A stretch of DNA of 64,000 nt from Stieleria neptunia (GCF_007754155.1 NZ_CP037423.1:4216001-4280000), one strand, 5' to 3'. Counted from the first letter of the stretch, positions 52,431-61,517 are shown. Numbers and translations: made by a program. Notes: generated from the letters alone by a model not told the origin.

Positions 52431-53473
52431 GACAGCTCTTTCTCGCCGTAGCTTTCGCGGCACTGGGGGCAGGGATTCTGATCATTGCCGATCAGCACGA
52501 AAAGGCGAACGATCACCCACTGCCTCGCCCCAAAATCGCGTCCCCCGTCGCGGTCAAGGCCTCGGTCCACGCGGCCGGACGTATTGAAGGCAAGACGGAA
52601 AACGTTCTGATTCGCCCCCAGTTTCCCGGTCGGATCCATTCGGTTTTGGTGTCGCGCGGCAGCCGAGTCGACGAAGGACAGGTGTTGTTCCGGCTGGAAT
52701 CGAAACGCTATGAAGCCCAACGCGATTTGGCGTTGGCGATGCTGTCGGCGGCCCGGGCCAATCGGATGCGTCTGATCGCCGGAGCGCGGGAGAGCGAAAT
52801 TGAAGCGGCGAAGCAGGAGACGGTTGCCGCGGAGGCGCGCTATGAAAGTTCACGAACCCGATTCGAGCGTGCCAGCAAGTTGTTGGAAAGGAACGCGATC
52901 AGCTCTCAAGAACTGGAAGATCGTCGCGCCGATCACGACACTAACTTTGCGTTGTTGTTGGCCGCGAGAGAGCGTTACGAAACAGTCAAGGCAGATCCCC
53001 GCATGGCGGATTTAATGGCGGCCGATGCCGAGATCGCGTCCGCCGAAGCCCAGTTAGAGATGGCCGAAATTGATCTGCAACGATGCTCCATCGTTTCTCC
53101 TTGTCCGGCGATCGTGTTGGCCGTGGACATCAACCCCGGTGAATGGATCAGCCCTGAGATGCCCGAGCCGGCGTTGGTCCTGTCCAATACCGAACGTTTG
53201 CGTGTCGTGGCTGACGTGGACGAACGGGATGCACTAGCGGTCAGGCCGGGCCAGTCTTGCAAGATCTCCGTGGATGCGTTGCCCGGACAGTTTTTCCCGG
53301 GAGTGGTCGCGGAAATCGAACCCCGAATGGAACCGAAGAAGATCTACGGGGGCTGGGCAGGGGAACGCAATGAGACGCACACGCGACGTGTGTGGATCGA
53401 TCTGACGACCGACGCGACCTTGCCGATTGGTCTGCCGGTTGAAGTCATGATTTCCGGCGCGTCGAGTTCTTAG
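52427..53473 (+). CDS. HlyD/DevB-family membrane fusion protein
   Basis: 348 residues. A single N-terminal helix (LFLAVAFAALGAGILIIADQ) anchors the protein. It is followed by the lipoyl half-motif GRIEGKTENVLIRPQFPGRI, a long coiled-coil hairpin (about residues 95-215, ESEIEAAKQETVAAEARYES) and the beta-barrel part CSIVSPCPAIVLAVDINPGE. Typical adaptor of tripartite ABC exporters such as DevBCA/MacAB. It should bridge the inner-membrane transporter to an outer-membrane channel; no TolC-like gene is present in the window. Confidence 0.88.
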   Translation: MRQLFLAVAFAALGAGILIIADQHEKANDHPLPRPKIASPVAVKASVHAAGRIEGKTENVLIRPQFPGRIHSVLVSRGSRVDEGQVLFRLESKRYEAQRDLALAMLSAARANRMRLIAGARESEIEAAKQETVAAEARYESSRTRFERASKLLERNAISSQELEDRRADHDTNFALLLAARERYETVKADPRMADLMAADAEIASAEAQLEMAEIDLQRCSIVSPCPAIVLAVDINPGEWISPEMPEPALVLSNTERLRVVADVDERDALAVRPGQSCKISVDALPGQFFPGVVAEIEPRMEPKKIYGGWAGERNETHTRRVWIDLTTDATLPIGLPVEVMISGASSS

Positions 53474-53546
53474 TCGCAGAGCACTTGCGCCGCGCGGAAA
53501 GTTGCTGGGATGCTGGCGAACTCGATGGGGAATCGAGACGGATTGG

Positions 53547-53860
53547 CAGAACGATGGGGGGCAGATAAATGGTGGGGATGTGGGAGACAGGAAAATGGGT
53601 GACAAGAAAATGTGGGGTGGGTAAGGCGATGAAGACAGGAAGGCAGAATGATTCGGGGCAGAATGATGGGGTGGCAGGAAAGCCGGGAAATGGGCAAGAC
53701 GATGGGGGCAAAACGATGAAGACAGGAAGGCAGAATGATTCGGGGCAGAATGATGAAGAGGGGAGGCAGGATGGGGGCGGATGATTTTCTTGTCACCCAT
53801 CTTCCTGTCGTTCTTTCATCCCACACGCCCGTTTTTCTGCCCCTGATTTTTCTGCCAATT
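53547..53860. repeat. Degenerate GCAGAATGATTCGGG-type repeat cluster, right copy
   Basis: Units GGCAGAATGATTCGGGGCAG occur at about 53643 and 53730, mixed with GGGCAAGACGATGGGGGCAA. The unit order largely matches the left copy (49736-49990). It follows the adaptor gene and precedes the 3' end of the FeeM-like gene, so with the left copy it brackets the exporter operon. Confidence 0.8.
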
Positions 53861-53866
53861 CTTCCT

Positions 53867-54679
53867 TCAGGATGCTGCCTTGGCTTGGTAGCGGTCGCGG
53901 AGGCGGGCGTGGAAGGCGTTGGGCTGGGTGATGTCGGCTCGCATGTATTGGGCCGGTGATCCTCCAACTTGCTCACACGCAAAGGGTTTGCCGATCGGTT
54001 CGGCTCCGAACACCCGGCGGTACAACCTGGCGTGCCGCGGGTGGACGATCGCGTCCAGGTGAGTCAGCCCCATTTGCAATGCCGTCCGGTGCATGCAACT
54101 GGTCATCTCCAGAAATACCGTGCGGTAGCCCGTCGGCGTGTCACCGGCCCAGAACCACGAGTGATCGACCGCCAGACGCGTGATGCGGCCGACCGCGTGT
54201 GCCCCGGTACGCATGTTCATTGCGCCGTGCTGGTTGGGCACCATCAAGGTCACCGTGCCGCAAATCTGTTCGGCAGCCTCCAACCGATCGACCGTTCGGT
54301 TCGGGATGGATCGCAGTTTGGCATGACGCGTTTGTTTTGGATCGGTGGAGTAGTACGCCAAGAAAACCGTCGGTCGCCAGTTGGTGATCCGGGTGGACGG
54401 ATCGAGTGGATTGGCTGGGACCTGCGGCAAGCTGAGACTGTCAAACCCGGGCGTCTGTTGGTCGGCTCCTTGCAAGCCCGCTTCACGATACCGATGGATC
54501 CAGAAACGCTGCGCCCGCGCCAGCTCTCTCGCCGAGGTCGCTTGGACACATCGAATCGAATCGTGTAGATGGATGCTATCGGCGCCCGTGGCTCGCCGCC
54601 GAATCTTGCCGGAGAAAATCGCTCTGGTTTCTGGTGCCCGACTCATTCCGCTCTCTTCGTTTTTCAGCTTGCTATGCAA
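53867..54679 (-). CDS. FeeM-like N-acyltransferase (GNAT fold; autoinducer-synthase related)
   Basis: 270 residues. After a variable N-terminus, VQATSARELARAQRFWIHRY at about residues 45-64 matches the AHL-synthase/FeeM-type opening. HAVGRITRLAVDHSWF, VFLEMTSCMHRTALQMGLTH and LDAIVHPRHARLYRRVFGAE form the GNAT core and the C-terminal segment of N-acyl amino acid synthases. PEP-CTERM systems often contain a related acyltransferase. Expected reaction: transfer of an acyl chain from acyl-ACP to an amino acid or amine. It may make the substrate for the adjacent exporter. A truncated copy lies at 49991-50203. Confidence 0.8.
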   Translation of the reverse strand: MHSKLKNEESGMSRAPETRAIFSGKIRRRATGADSIHLHDSIRCVQATSARELARAQRFWIHRYREAGLQGADQQTPGFDSLSLPQVPANPLDPSTRITNWRPTVFLAYYSTDPKQTRHAKLRSIPNRTVDRLEAAEQICGTVTLMVPNQHGAMNMRTGAHAVGRITRLAVDHSWFWAGDTPTGYRTVFLEMTSCMHRTALQMGLTHLDAIVHPRHARLYRRVFGAEPIGKPFACEQVGGSPAQYMRADITQPNAFHARLRDRYQAKAAS

Positions 54680-55131
54680 CCGACCTTGACGGTTAGTCGT
54701 GGTTTAGACGTTTAGGGGGGATGCGTCAAGGCGTGTCGTAAACCGAATTTGTGTATGGACTTACGACCTGAAAATTAGGTTGACATGTGAGCATGTGCGG
54801 TGGTGGAACAGTCCGCCCCGATAACCTGGCGGGATCGTTCCGATGGCGCGATCGGAATGATGATGGAGCGGAGAGATGAGGCGATGGCGTGTTGTCCCGG
54901 GGGATTGTGAGTCCGTGCAGTGGCAATCCGCCATCTTTTGACCCATCTGTCGTGTGGGATGGTCGGGGCGCGCCACGTGCCGTGGCGGGGATCGCAAGCT
55001 GGAAGCTTACGCCACTTCGCAAGCTGGAAGCTTACGCCACTTGTGATAACGCTTGCGGGGGGCGGGGGGGTTTTGGTATTTGGGGACCTCGTTGGATTCG
55101 TTGTTTAATCTGCTTGGTGAGGCACGTCACA
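54680..55131. promoter_or_regulatory. Upstream region of FeeM-like gene and repeat pair
   Basis: 54620-54860 is the partner of the conserved block at 50160-50400. Two adjacent 25-bp copies of CGCAAGCTGGAAGCTTACGC (54993-55017 and 55018-55042) follow, then a G run (55052-55070). The region probably contains divergent promoters for the acyltransferase gene and for the hypothetical gene at 55132. Confidence 0.5.
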
Positions 55132-55686
55132 ATGCTCGGGCAAAATCTCTCTGCCGGTGAACAGGATCAGCTCGCCGACCTGCTGACGTTGGATCGGTTT
55201 CGGCTGAAGATGGTCTATTGGGAATTGCCGACGCCGACGATGGCGGATGTATCCGGTGAATACGACGCCCAGTTGCTCGATCAGGGGGATCGTTTCGGTT
55301 CCTTTTTGACTCGCCGTGCGTTTGGTTCCAAAGGCCCCTGGGTCGGCAAGGCCTTCCGTCCGCTCTCCCATTGCGACGGCGAGGGCTACAACGCGTTCGG
55401 GACGGTGGAAGATCGAAAGGCATTGCTGCCGATGGACACGTACATCGACTACTCGAACATCGTCCCGGGTGATTCATTCATCCTGGACTACCGCAGCAAG
55501 AACCGCGGGCCGATCCGTTGGCTGCGGGGGGAGCTGCGCCAGGTCAGTCCCAACGTGCTGCTGGGGATGGGCACCTTCGGGCCGCAGGCAAGACGATTGC
55601 ATAAGCTGCGTCGGGTGATCCCGTTTGTGCTGGCGCGCAGCGATCGAGAGTATTTGGGTGGCGAGCGGTTGCGGAAATCGGCGTGA
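55132..55686 (+). CDS. Hypothetical protein, soluble, unknown function
   Basis: 184 residues from ATG 55132. A longer in-frame extension to 54889 runs through repeat sequence and is not used. The protein is soluble and strand-rich: DYSNIVPGDSFILDYRSKNR, PIRWLRGELRQVSPNVLLGM and LHKLRRVIPFVLARSDREYL. The sequence looks coding in both composition and codon use. No family recognised. It is divergent from the FeeM-like gene and may belong to the same locus; that is only positional evidence. Confidence 0.6.
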   Translation: MLGQNLSAGEQDQLADLLTLDRFRLKMVYWELPTPTMADVSGEYDAQLLDQGDRFGSFLTRRAFGSKGPWVGKAFRPLSHCDGEGYNAFGTVEDRKALLPMDTYIDYSNIVPGDSFILDYRSKNRGPIRWLRGELRQVSPNVLLGMGTFGPQARRLHKLRRVIPFVLARSDREYLGGERLRKSA

Positions 55687-56124
55687 TCGGGTGCCGCGTG
55701 CGGGGGTGATTTCAGCGGGATGGGTTACGGCCTGTCGATTTAGTGAGCCGCGACGCGTAAGCGGCCGGGCATTTCGGCGCCCGCCCGAGGCCATACGGCC
55801 AGCGGCTCACCATTGACTTTGCAGATCCCGAGTAAGTCGACAGCCCGCGAGCCCTCCGGTCTTTCGAGGTGTTTTTGAAGCTCAACCGGACGGCTCGCGC
55901 CGTTCCGCTCACAGCTCAGGGCCAAAGTAAGTTGCATTGGGCGCAAGCCGAGGGCTTGCTGGGGTCGCAAGCTGGAAGCTTACGCCACTGGTTTGCGTTC
56001 AATGGCTGACGCCGCGTGCTGTGGTGCCGCGTGCCGGGATGCGACGTTTGGCCGGGTTTCGTCCGATGCCGGATTGGCTGACAATGGCGCCGTCACTTTC
56101 CCCGAATCAGGACCATTTCCAGCC
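55687..56124. repeat. Intergenic repeats before hemL
   Basis: 55845-55907 is the second copy of the GCGAGCCCTCCGGTCTTTC / CCGGACGGCTCGCGC palindrome found at 42581-42635; 55966-55990 is a copy of the CGCAAGCTGGAAGCTTACGC repeat. No gene is recognised. hemL starts right after. Confidence 0.65.
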
Positions 56125-57426
56125 ATGACTCAAACCCGTCACTACGCAGGGCCGAAAAGCGTCGCCGCGTTCGAACAAGCTTGCAAACTCATGCCCGGTG
56201 GCGTGAACAGCCCCGCGCGTGCGTTTGGCGCCGTCGGCGGAACGCCGCTGTTCATCGATCATGCCGACGGACCGTACTTGTTCGACATCGACGGGAACCG
56301 CTACATCGATTACATCGGATCCTGGGGCCCGATGATCTTGGGGCATCGATCGCCTGCGGTCATCGAGGCGATTGAAAAAGCGATCGCCAATGGCACCAGC
56401 TACGGCGCGCCGACGGAAGCCGAGTCGCGTCTGGCACAACAGATCATCGACGCGGTGCCGAGCATCGACAAGGTCCGACTGGTCAACAGCGGAACCGAAG
56501 CGACGATGAGCGCGATTCGAGTGGCGCGCGGCGCCACCGGCCGACACAAGGTGATCAAGTTCTCGGGCAACTACCACGGCCACGTCGACAGTCTGCTGGT
56601 CGCCGCGGGCAGCGCCGCGGCAACGCTCGGTGTGCCCGATTCTCCGGGCGTCACGCCGGGGGCCGGCCAAGACACCATCGTCCTGCAGTACAATGATGGT
56701 GATGCGGTCAAGAATGCGTTCGCAGCGCACCCCGGTGAAATCGCGGCGGTGATTTTGGAACCGGTCGTCGGCAACATGGGGTGTGTCCCGCCGACGATGG
56801 AGTTTCTGGAAACGCTGCGCGCCGAGACCCTGTCGGATCAATCGATTCTGATCTTCGATGAAGTGATGACCGGTTTCCGCTTGGCCTACGGAGGCGCCCA
56901 AGAGCGGTTCGGCGTCGTGCCGGACATGACAACGCTGGGCAAGGTGGTCGGCGGCGGCATGCCGCTGGGGGCCTACGGCGGTCGGGCGGACATCATGGAC
57001 AACGTGCTGCCGGCGGGCAAAGTCTTTCAGGCGGGAACGCTGAGCGGAAACCCGGTGGCCGTCGCCGCGGGCAGCGCCACGCTGCAGCAACTCGTCGAAG
57101 ATCCGCCTTACGAACAGCTCGACGCCATGGGCGATCGCTTGGCCGATGGCGTGCATGCCGCGGCAAGCAAACACGGCATCCCCCACCAAGTCCAACACGT
57201 CGGCAGCATGTTGACACTGTTCTTCAACGCGCGTCCGGTGACAAATTGGCCCGAAGCCGATCGCAGTGACCGAGAAGCCTTCGGTCGATACTTTTGGGGA
57301 TTGATCGAAAAAGGCATCTACATGCCGTGCAGCCAGTTCGAAGCGTTGTTCTTCAGCAACCAGCACAACGAAGCCCTGATCGACGAGACGATCGACGCGA
57401 TCGATCAGGTGTTGGCGGGGTTGTAG
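56125..57426 (+). CDS. hemL: Glutamate-1-semialdehyde 2,1-aminomutase
   Basis: 433 residues. PLP-dependent class III aminotransferase that converts glutamate-1-semialdehyde to 5-aminolevulinate in the C5 route to haem and other tetrapyrroles. Motifs: N-terminal SVAAFEQACKLMPGGVNSPA, cofactor-site VNSGTEATMSAIRVARG, LIFDEVMTGFRLAYGGAQER, and MTTLGKVVGGGMPLGAYGG with the PLP-binding Lys at residue 273. ATG 56125 starts the family core; the open frame extends 44 codons upstream without similarity. Length and motif order are normal. The long antisense frame here is a shadow of codon bias. Confidence 0.95.
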   Translation: MTQTRHYAGPKSVAAFEQACKLMPGGVNSPARAFGAVGGTPLFIDHADGPYLFDIDGNRYIDYIGSWGPMILGHRSPAVIEAIEKAIANGTSYGAPTEAESRLAQQIIDAVPSIDKVRLVNSGTEATMSAIRVARGATGRHKVIKFSGNYHGHVDSLLVAAGSAAATLGVPDSPGVTPGAGQDTIVLQYNDGDAVKNAFAAHPGEIAAVILEPVVGNMGCVPPTMEFLETLRAETLSDQSILIFDEVMTGFRLAYGGAQERFGVVPDMTTLGKVVGGGMPLGAYGGRADIMDNVLPAGKVFQAGTLSGNPVAVAAGSATLQQLVEDPPYEQLDAMGDRLADGVHAAASKHGIPHQVQHVGSMLTLFFNARPVTNWPEADRSDREAFGRYFWGLIEKGIYMPCSQFEALFFSNQHNEALIDETIDAIDQVLAGL

Positions 57427-57434
57427 GGGAAAAT

Positions 57435-57494
57435 GTGGGATAGGCTTCCAGCCTGTCGTGCAGCGGAATTCGACAGGCTGGAAGCCTATCCCAC
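57435..57494. repeat. Hairpin repeat, copy 3, between convergent genes
   Basis: The same 24-bp-arm inverted repeat as at 40340 and 42388, placed 8 bp after hemL and touching the stop codon of the sensor kinase gene on the other strand. It may act as a two-way transcription stop. Confidence 0.88.
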
Positions 57495-58951
57495 TATGGC
57501 ACGTTTTCGGGTTTGGCGATCGGCAGGGTGACGACGGCGGAGGTGCCTTGGCCGGGGGCGGAACGGAAATTGAGCGAGCCGCCTAATTGGGAGACGACGT
57601 TGCGGGTCAGGTAGAGCCCCAGGCCGATGCCGCGGCCCGGTTCTTTGGTGGTGAAAAAGGGGTCGCCGACGCGGCCCAGGATTTCGTCGCTCATCCCTTG
57701 CCCCTGGTCGGTGACGATGAATTCCACGTTGCGTCGATCGAGCCTCGATTCGACGCGCACGCGCCCATCGACACCGCTGGCATCGAGCCCGTTGTGGATC
57801 AGATTGCGAATCGCTTGGGCCACCGCTTCTTCGGGCATCCAAAGTATTTTATTTTCGACGTCTTCGGTGCCATCGACCACGTCGACGCGGTGGGGATCAC
57901 GGACGCCTTCCAGCGTCGCATCGATCAACTCACCGACGGTGGTCCGAAACCATTCCTGGGCCATCGAGTCACCGGCGGCACCCCGCATGCGTTGCAAGAT
58001 GTGGCGACACAGATCGAGTTGATGGTCGATCAGCTTCAAATCCTGGTCGACCGTCGCCGGTTTCTCGACGCCTTCGAGGTGCCGCGTCAGTTCACGCGCG
58101 ACGACATCGATCGTCGAAAGCGGCGTCGCCAACTCGTGTGCCGCGCCGGCGGCAAGCGTCGTCAACGATTCCAACTTGCGGTCGGCTGCCTGAGCCAATT
58201 GGTTTTCCCGCAACTGTCTTTCTCGCGCCCGCAACAATCCACTGGTGCGCGTGACGAAGTAGGTGACGACCGAGGCGCAGGTCGTGAACGCCAACATCAA
58301 CCCGAAGGTGCGAAGATCAAAGACGCCCGAGACGGTTTCCGTTCCGAGTTCCTTGACCGGGATGCTGTATCGCAAGATCAGTGCGTAACCGATGGTCGCG
58401 ACCACCGTCAACGACCAAGCGGCCTTGGGCCAGATCATCACGCCGCCGACGGCCAAGTTGACGAAGTAGAAAAAACTGAAGGGGTTCGCCGCGCCGCCGC
58501 TGAAGTACAACATCGCGGTCAGCGTCGCGAGGTCCAACAACATCAACCCCAACGCGACCTTCTGCACCCGCGGGGATCCATCCTGTTCCAGCGCCGCAAG
58601 CTCGTGATCGGAACCCCAGCGTGCGGCGGATGGAGACGCAACGCTCGATGGTTCGTGTTCGCCATGCTGCGGGCCCATCGGGCGTTTGTCGGATGAACCC
58701 TGGGCATGATTCTGGGGGCCGTCGTAACGCCGCAGCCAAACGCCGTAAATCACGTTGGTGACCGCCGTCAGTCCGACCAACGCCAACAGCGGTGTGTAGG
58801 GCAGTTGGACGCCGATGCCCCAACCGGCAAACAGGATCGTGACCAACTGGCCGGCGACGGCAAACGATCGCAGATGCAGCAGCCAGGCCGAGGAGCCCAG
58901 TCGCGCGGCGGGAATCAGCGGGATGGCGAGTCGGGAGGGGGACTGATTCAC
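57494..58951 (-). CDS. Redox-sensing histidine kinase, RegB/PrrB-like
   Basis: 485 residues. Six or so N-terminal helices, with GGAANPF at about residues 152-158: this is the GGxxNPF quinone-binding motif of RegB/PrrB. The H-box is AAGAAHELATPLSTIDVVAR (His272), and the ATPase domain has NLIHNGLDASGV, VTDQGQGMSDEIL and GIGLGLYLTRNVV. The redox-active Cys found before the H-box of some RegB proteins is absent (TTLAAGA instead). Residues about 80-125 are a polar insertion between helices. No response regulator gene is adjacent. Likely senses the quinone pool. Confidence 0.88.
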   Translation of the reverse strand: MNQSPSRLAIPLIPAARLGSSAWLLHLRSFAVAGQLVTILFAGWGIGVQLPYTPLLALVGLTAVTNVIYGVWLRRYDGPQNHAQGSSDKRPMGPQHGEHEPSSVASPSAARWGSDHELAALEQDGSPRVQKVALGLMLLDLATLTAMLYFSGGAANPFSFFYFVNLAVGGVMIWPKAAWSLTVVATIGYALILRYSIPVKELGTETVSGVFDLRTFGLMLAFTTCASVVTYFVTRTSGLLRARERQLRENQLAQAADRKLESLTTLAAGAAHELATPLSTIDVVARELTRHLEGVEKPATVDQDLKLIDHQLDLCRHILQRMRGAAGDSMAQEWFRTTVGELIDATLEGVRDPHRVDVVDGTEDVENKILWMPEEAVAQAIRNLIHNGLDASGVDGRVRVESRLDRRNVEFIVTDQGQGMSDEILGRVGDPFFTTKEPGRGIGLGLYLTRNVVSQLGGSLNFRSAPGQGTSAVVTLPIAKPENVP

Positions 58952-59406
58952 GGGAGGTGGAACGGCGCGTCGCGGGGATTGGGGAATGGGTGAAGGAATC
59001 GGGTGGGAGGCTAGGGGCGTGCGATACGGGGGGCAAGCCGAGGGACGTCGATTTGATTACCGCAAGATTCATGGCTCCCTTCTCCCCCACAAATCGTAAC
59101 AAGCTTGCTTGTCGATTTGTGGGGGAGAAGGGCTGGGGATGAGGGGGCTGGTGATCGGTTTTGCAGCCCACATCGATCGTCGCCGAAGTCGCTAAGCCCT
59201 TCGGGGCGCCGGCCCTCTCTGGCGTTTGCTTGCTGCGCAAACGCCGTCTCTCCCAGAGGGAGAGAATCTAAATCGGTTGCCAAATCCTGCAGTAAAAGAA
59301 TTGACGTCCCAAGGTTTGCGGGGGTCGCAAGCTGGAAGCTTAGGCCACTTTTCGCAAGCTGGAGCTTGCGGGGGTCGCAAGCTGGAAGCTTACGCCACTT
59401 ATTGCT
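58952..59406. repeat. Intergenic region with palindrome and AAGCTT repeats
   Basis: 59079-59131 has arms CTTCTCCCCCACAAATCG / CGATTTGTGGGGGAGAAG around a 17-base loop. 59326-59350 and 59376-59400 are copies of the CGCAAGCTGGAAGCTTACGC repeat separated by a shortened unit. No gene recognised. Confidence 0.65.
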
Positions 59407-60735
59407 TCAGTGGTCGATGGCGGTTTCGTCGGCCGAGCGATTGTGTTGTTCGCGGAGTTGGTGCATCGTTTCCACGATCGCTTTGGCTTGCAGATGGATT
59501 GCGGTTTTTCCGTCGCCACGGCTCATCGCCGACATGCCGTCGTGTTGAAACTGATCGATCTGTCGCCAATCCATCATCCAGTTCTTGAGCTTGGCCGCTT
59601 CACGCAGTTCGTCGACGGTCTTGCCGAGCCGATCAAACAAGGTCTGATCGGGCTTAGAGACATAACGTCGATAGGGTGCGTTGCCGCCGTAGGCTTTCGG
59701 GATGCCGCCTCGTTTGCCGTTTCCGGCGGCATTGCGTCGTCGCGTCTGTTTTTTCAGGTTGGAATAGAACGTGGCGGAAACCACACCGGATACCAAGGCG
59801 CCGAACAGGGTCGCGATCATCGCCCCGTCGTTCAACCGCAGGAATAGAAACACGACCGAAAGGATCGCCAGCAAGATCGCGATGACCAGCGAAATCACCA
59901 TCCCCCGCTTCATCGAGGCGTCTTCGGAGGGCGTTTTGGGCAGCGGTTGTTTGTCGTCCAGCAGCGGGCCTTCGGTGACCGTGGCGACGACGATGGTCGT
60001 GTTGTCCGGGCCGCCACGCAGGTTAGCCAGATCGACCAACACTTCGACCGCCAGGTCTTCCGGCAAGCAATCCAGCAACGTCGCGATCTCGACATCGTCG
60101 ACTTGTCCGGACAACCCATCGCTGCAGAGCAAGAACTTGTCGCCCAGCTCGAGTTCGAAGGGGCCCTCGACGTCGATCTGCACATCCGAGTTGGGGCCCA
60201 GCGAGCGCGTGATCACGTTCTTGGGCAACGCTTGGCCGAGGGCGCTGTCGGGATGCACCTGGCCGCTCGCCTGGACTTCCCAGACCAGCGAGTGATCGAA
60301 GGTCATTTGTTCAAACACGCCGCGTCGCAATCGGTACACGCGTGAATCGCCGACATGGGCGATCACGCCGCCGACCGGCAACAGGGCCAACGTGCTGGCG
60401 GTCGTCCCCATGTTGTGGAATTCGGGGTTCTGTTGTCCGCGCTGATAGATTTCCGCGTTGGCTTCGCTGACTGCGACATGCAACGAATCTTTTGCGTCCG
60501 CCACCGCGGTGCGAAAGTAGTTCATCGCAATCAGTTCGGCCGCCATGCTGCTGGCCAACTCGCCGGCCGCATGGGCACCCATCCCGTCGGCCACGATAAA
60601 CAAATGCCCGCGGCTTTCAAATCGCTCACGCGACTGGGCGGGGATCACCGAGTGCGAGTCTTGGTTGTTGGTTCGGCGCATGCCGACGTCGGTGCGAGAG
60701 GCACAGACGACTCCAGGGTTCCAAGATTCCGACAC
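59407..60735 (-). CDS. PP2C-family protein phosphatase with transmembrane segments
   Basis: 442 residues. The PP2C domain (about 1-255) has motifs RTDVGMRRTNNQDSHSV (first metal Asp), FIVADGMGAHAAGELASSMA, VGDSRVYRLRRG and SDGLSGQVDD with the distal metal Asp, ending with LRGGPDNTTIVVA. Two hydrophobic segments follow (GMVISLVIAILLAILSVVFL and ATLFGALVSGVVSATFYS), and then a cytoplasmic helical tail. It should dephosphorylate Ser/Thr-phosphorylated proteins, in the style of Stp/PrpC enzymes. No Hanks-type kinase is in the window. Confidence 0.9.
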   Translation of the reverse strand: MSESWNPGVVCASRTDVGMRRTNNQDSHSVIPAQSRERFESRGHLFIVADGMGAHAAGELASSMAAELIAMNYFRTAVADAKDSLHVAVSEANAEIYQRGQQNPEFHNMGTTASTLALLPVGGVIAHVGDSRVYRLRRGVFEQMTFDHSLVWEVQASGQVHPDSALGQALPKNVITRSLGPNSDVQIDVEGPFELELGDKFLLCSDGLSGQVDDVEIATLLDCLPEDLAVEVLVDLANLRGGPDNTTIVVATVTEGPLLDDKQPLPKTPSEDASMKRGMVISLVIAILLAILSVVFLFLRLNDGAMIATLFGALVSGVVSATFYSNLKKQTRRRNAAGNGKRGGIPKAYGGNAPYRRYVSKPDQTLFDRLGKTVDELREAAKLKNWMMDWRQIDQFQHDGMSAMSRGDGKTAIHLQAKAIVETMHQLREQHNRSADETAIDH

Positions 60736-60911
60736 CGATCGATTTTCCAGCTGTGGCGTTTAAATGCAGGGGTGGTTCGCGGCGGCCCATGCCGGCGGCA
60801 ACCCCTTATTGTATTTCGATTTGACCGCTCTACCTAGTCGCCCCCCACCACCTGACTCGCCGGGGGCAGTTCGGGTGAATCGCAATGTGGGGTTGTTGCA
60901 GGCGTGCACGA

Positions 60912-61517
60912 TCATTTCCAGTCGACTGAATTCCCCCATGATCCGCTGAACACATGTTGGGAAAGTGGATTGCGTTTTCGCGCCGAAGCCTCGCGTTGGG
61001 CCAGCGACCGCTCGGTTTCGTCGCCCGGCTCGGACGTGTCGGGATAGCCGATTGCGATCGCGGTGGCCGGTTCGAATTCGTTAGGGATCTGGTATTCGGT
61101 GCGGATTTGGCTGAGATTGACGCCCGCCATCTGATGGACCTGCAATCCGATCGCGGCGGCTTGCAGCGCCAGATGGGCGGCGGCCTGTCCGAGGTCGTGC
61201 ATGGCGACGCGGTTGGGGTTTTCGTTTCGTGAGAACGTTTTTCGATAGGCCGTCAGCACCAACGCGCCGGCGGCCGACGCCCACGATTGATTTGCCTCCA
61301 TCAGGCAACCGAGCATCTTTTCAAACGCCTCGCTGTCCTCACGTGGGGCGACGATCCAGCGCCAGGGTTGCTCGTTAAAACTGCTCGCCGCCCAGCCGGC
61401 CGCTTCGAAACACTGTGCCAGTTTTTCTTGCTCGACGGGGCGGGGTTCGAACCGGTAAGGGCTCCAGCGCTGATCGATCGGGGAAACGAGTTCCCGCAGC
61501 GTGGGATTAGGCGTCAT
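60912..61517 (-). CDS. Nitroreductase family protein
   Basis: 201 residues from ATG 61517 (MTPNPTLRELVSPIDQRWSP). The frame stays open upstream to 61688 but those residues look non-coding. SPYRFEPRPVEQEKL and AAGWAASSFNEQPWRWIVAP are the FMN-binding opening of the family; DLGQAAAHLALQAAAIGLQV is the dimer/FMN segment, followed by ATAIAIGYPD. A typical small flavin reductase acting on nitro compounds, quinones or similar; substrate unknown. It is unrelated in layout to the larger nitroreductase at 48257. Confidence 0.87.
   Translation of the reverse strand: MTPNPTLRELVSPIDQRWSPYRFEPRPVEQEKLAQCFEAAGWAASSFNEQPWRWIVAPREDSEAFEKMLGCLMEANQSWASAAGALVLTAYRKTFSRNENPNRVAMHDLGQAAAHLALQAAAIGLQVHQMAGVNLSQIRTEYQIPNEFEPATAIAIGYPDTSEPGDETERSLAQREASARKRNPLSQHVFSGSWGNSVDWK

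Noticed and set aside
56107..57366. 419-codon open frame opposite hemL
   Set aside because: Shadow of GC-rich codon bias; it has no recognisable domain and hemL on the plus strand is certain.
57587..58696. 369-codon plus-strand frame opposite the sensor kinase
   Set aside because: Antisense shadow; the minus-strand kinase has all expected motifs.
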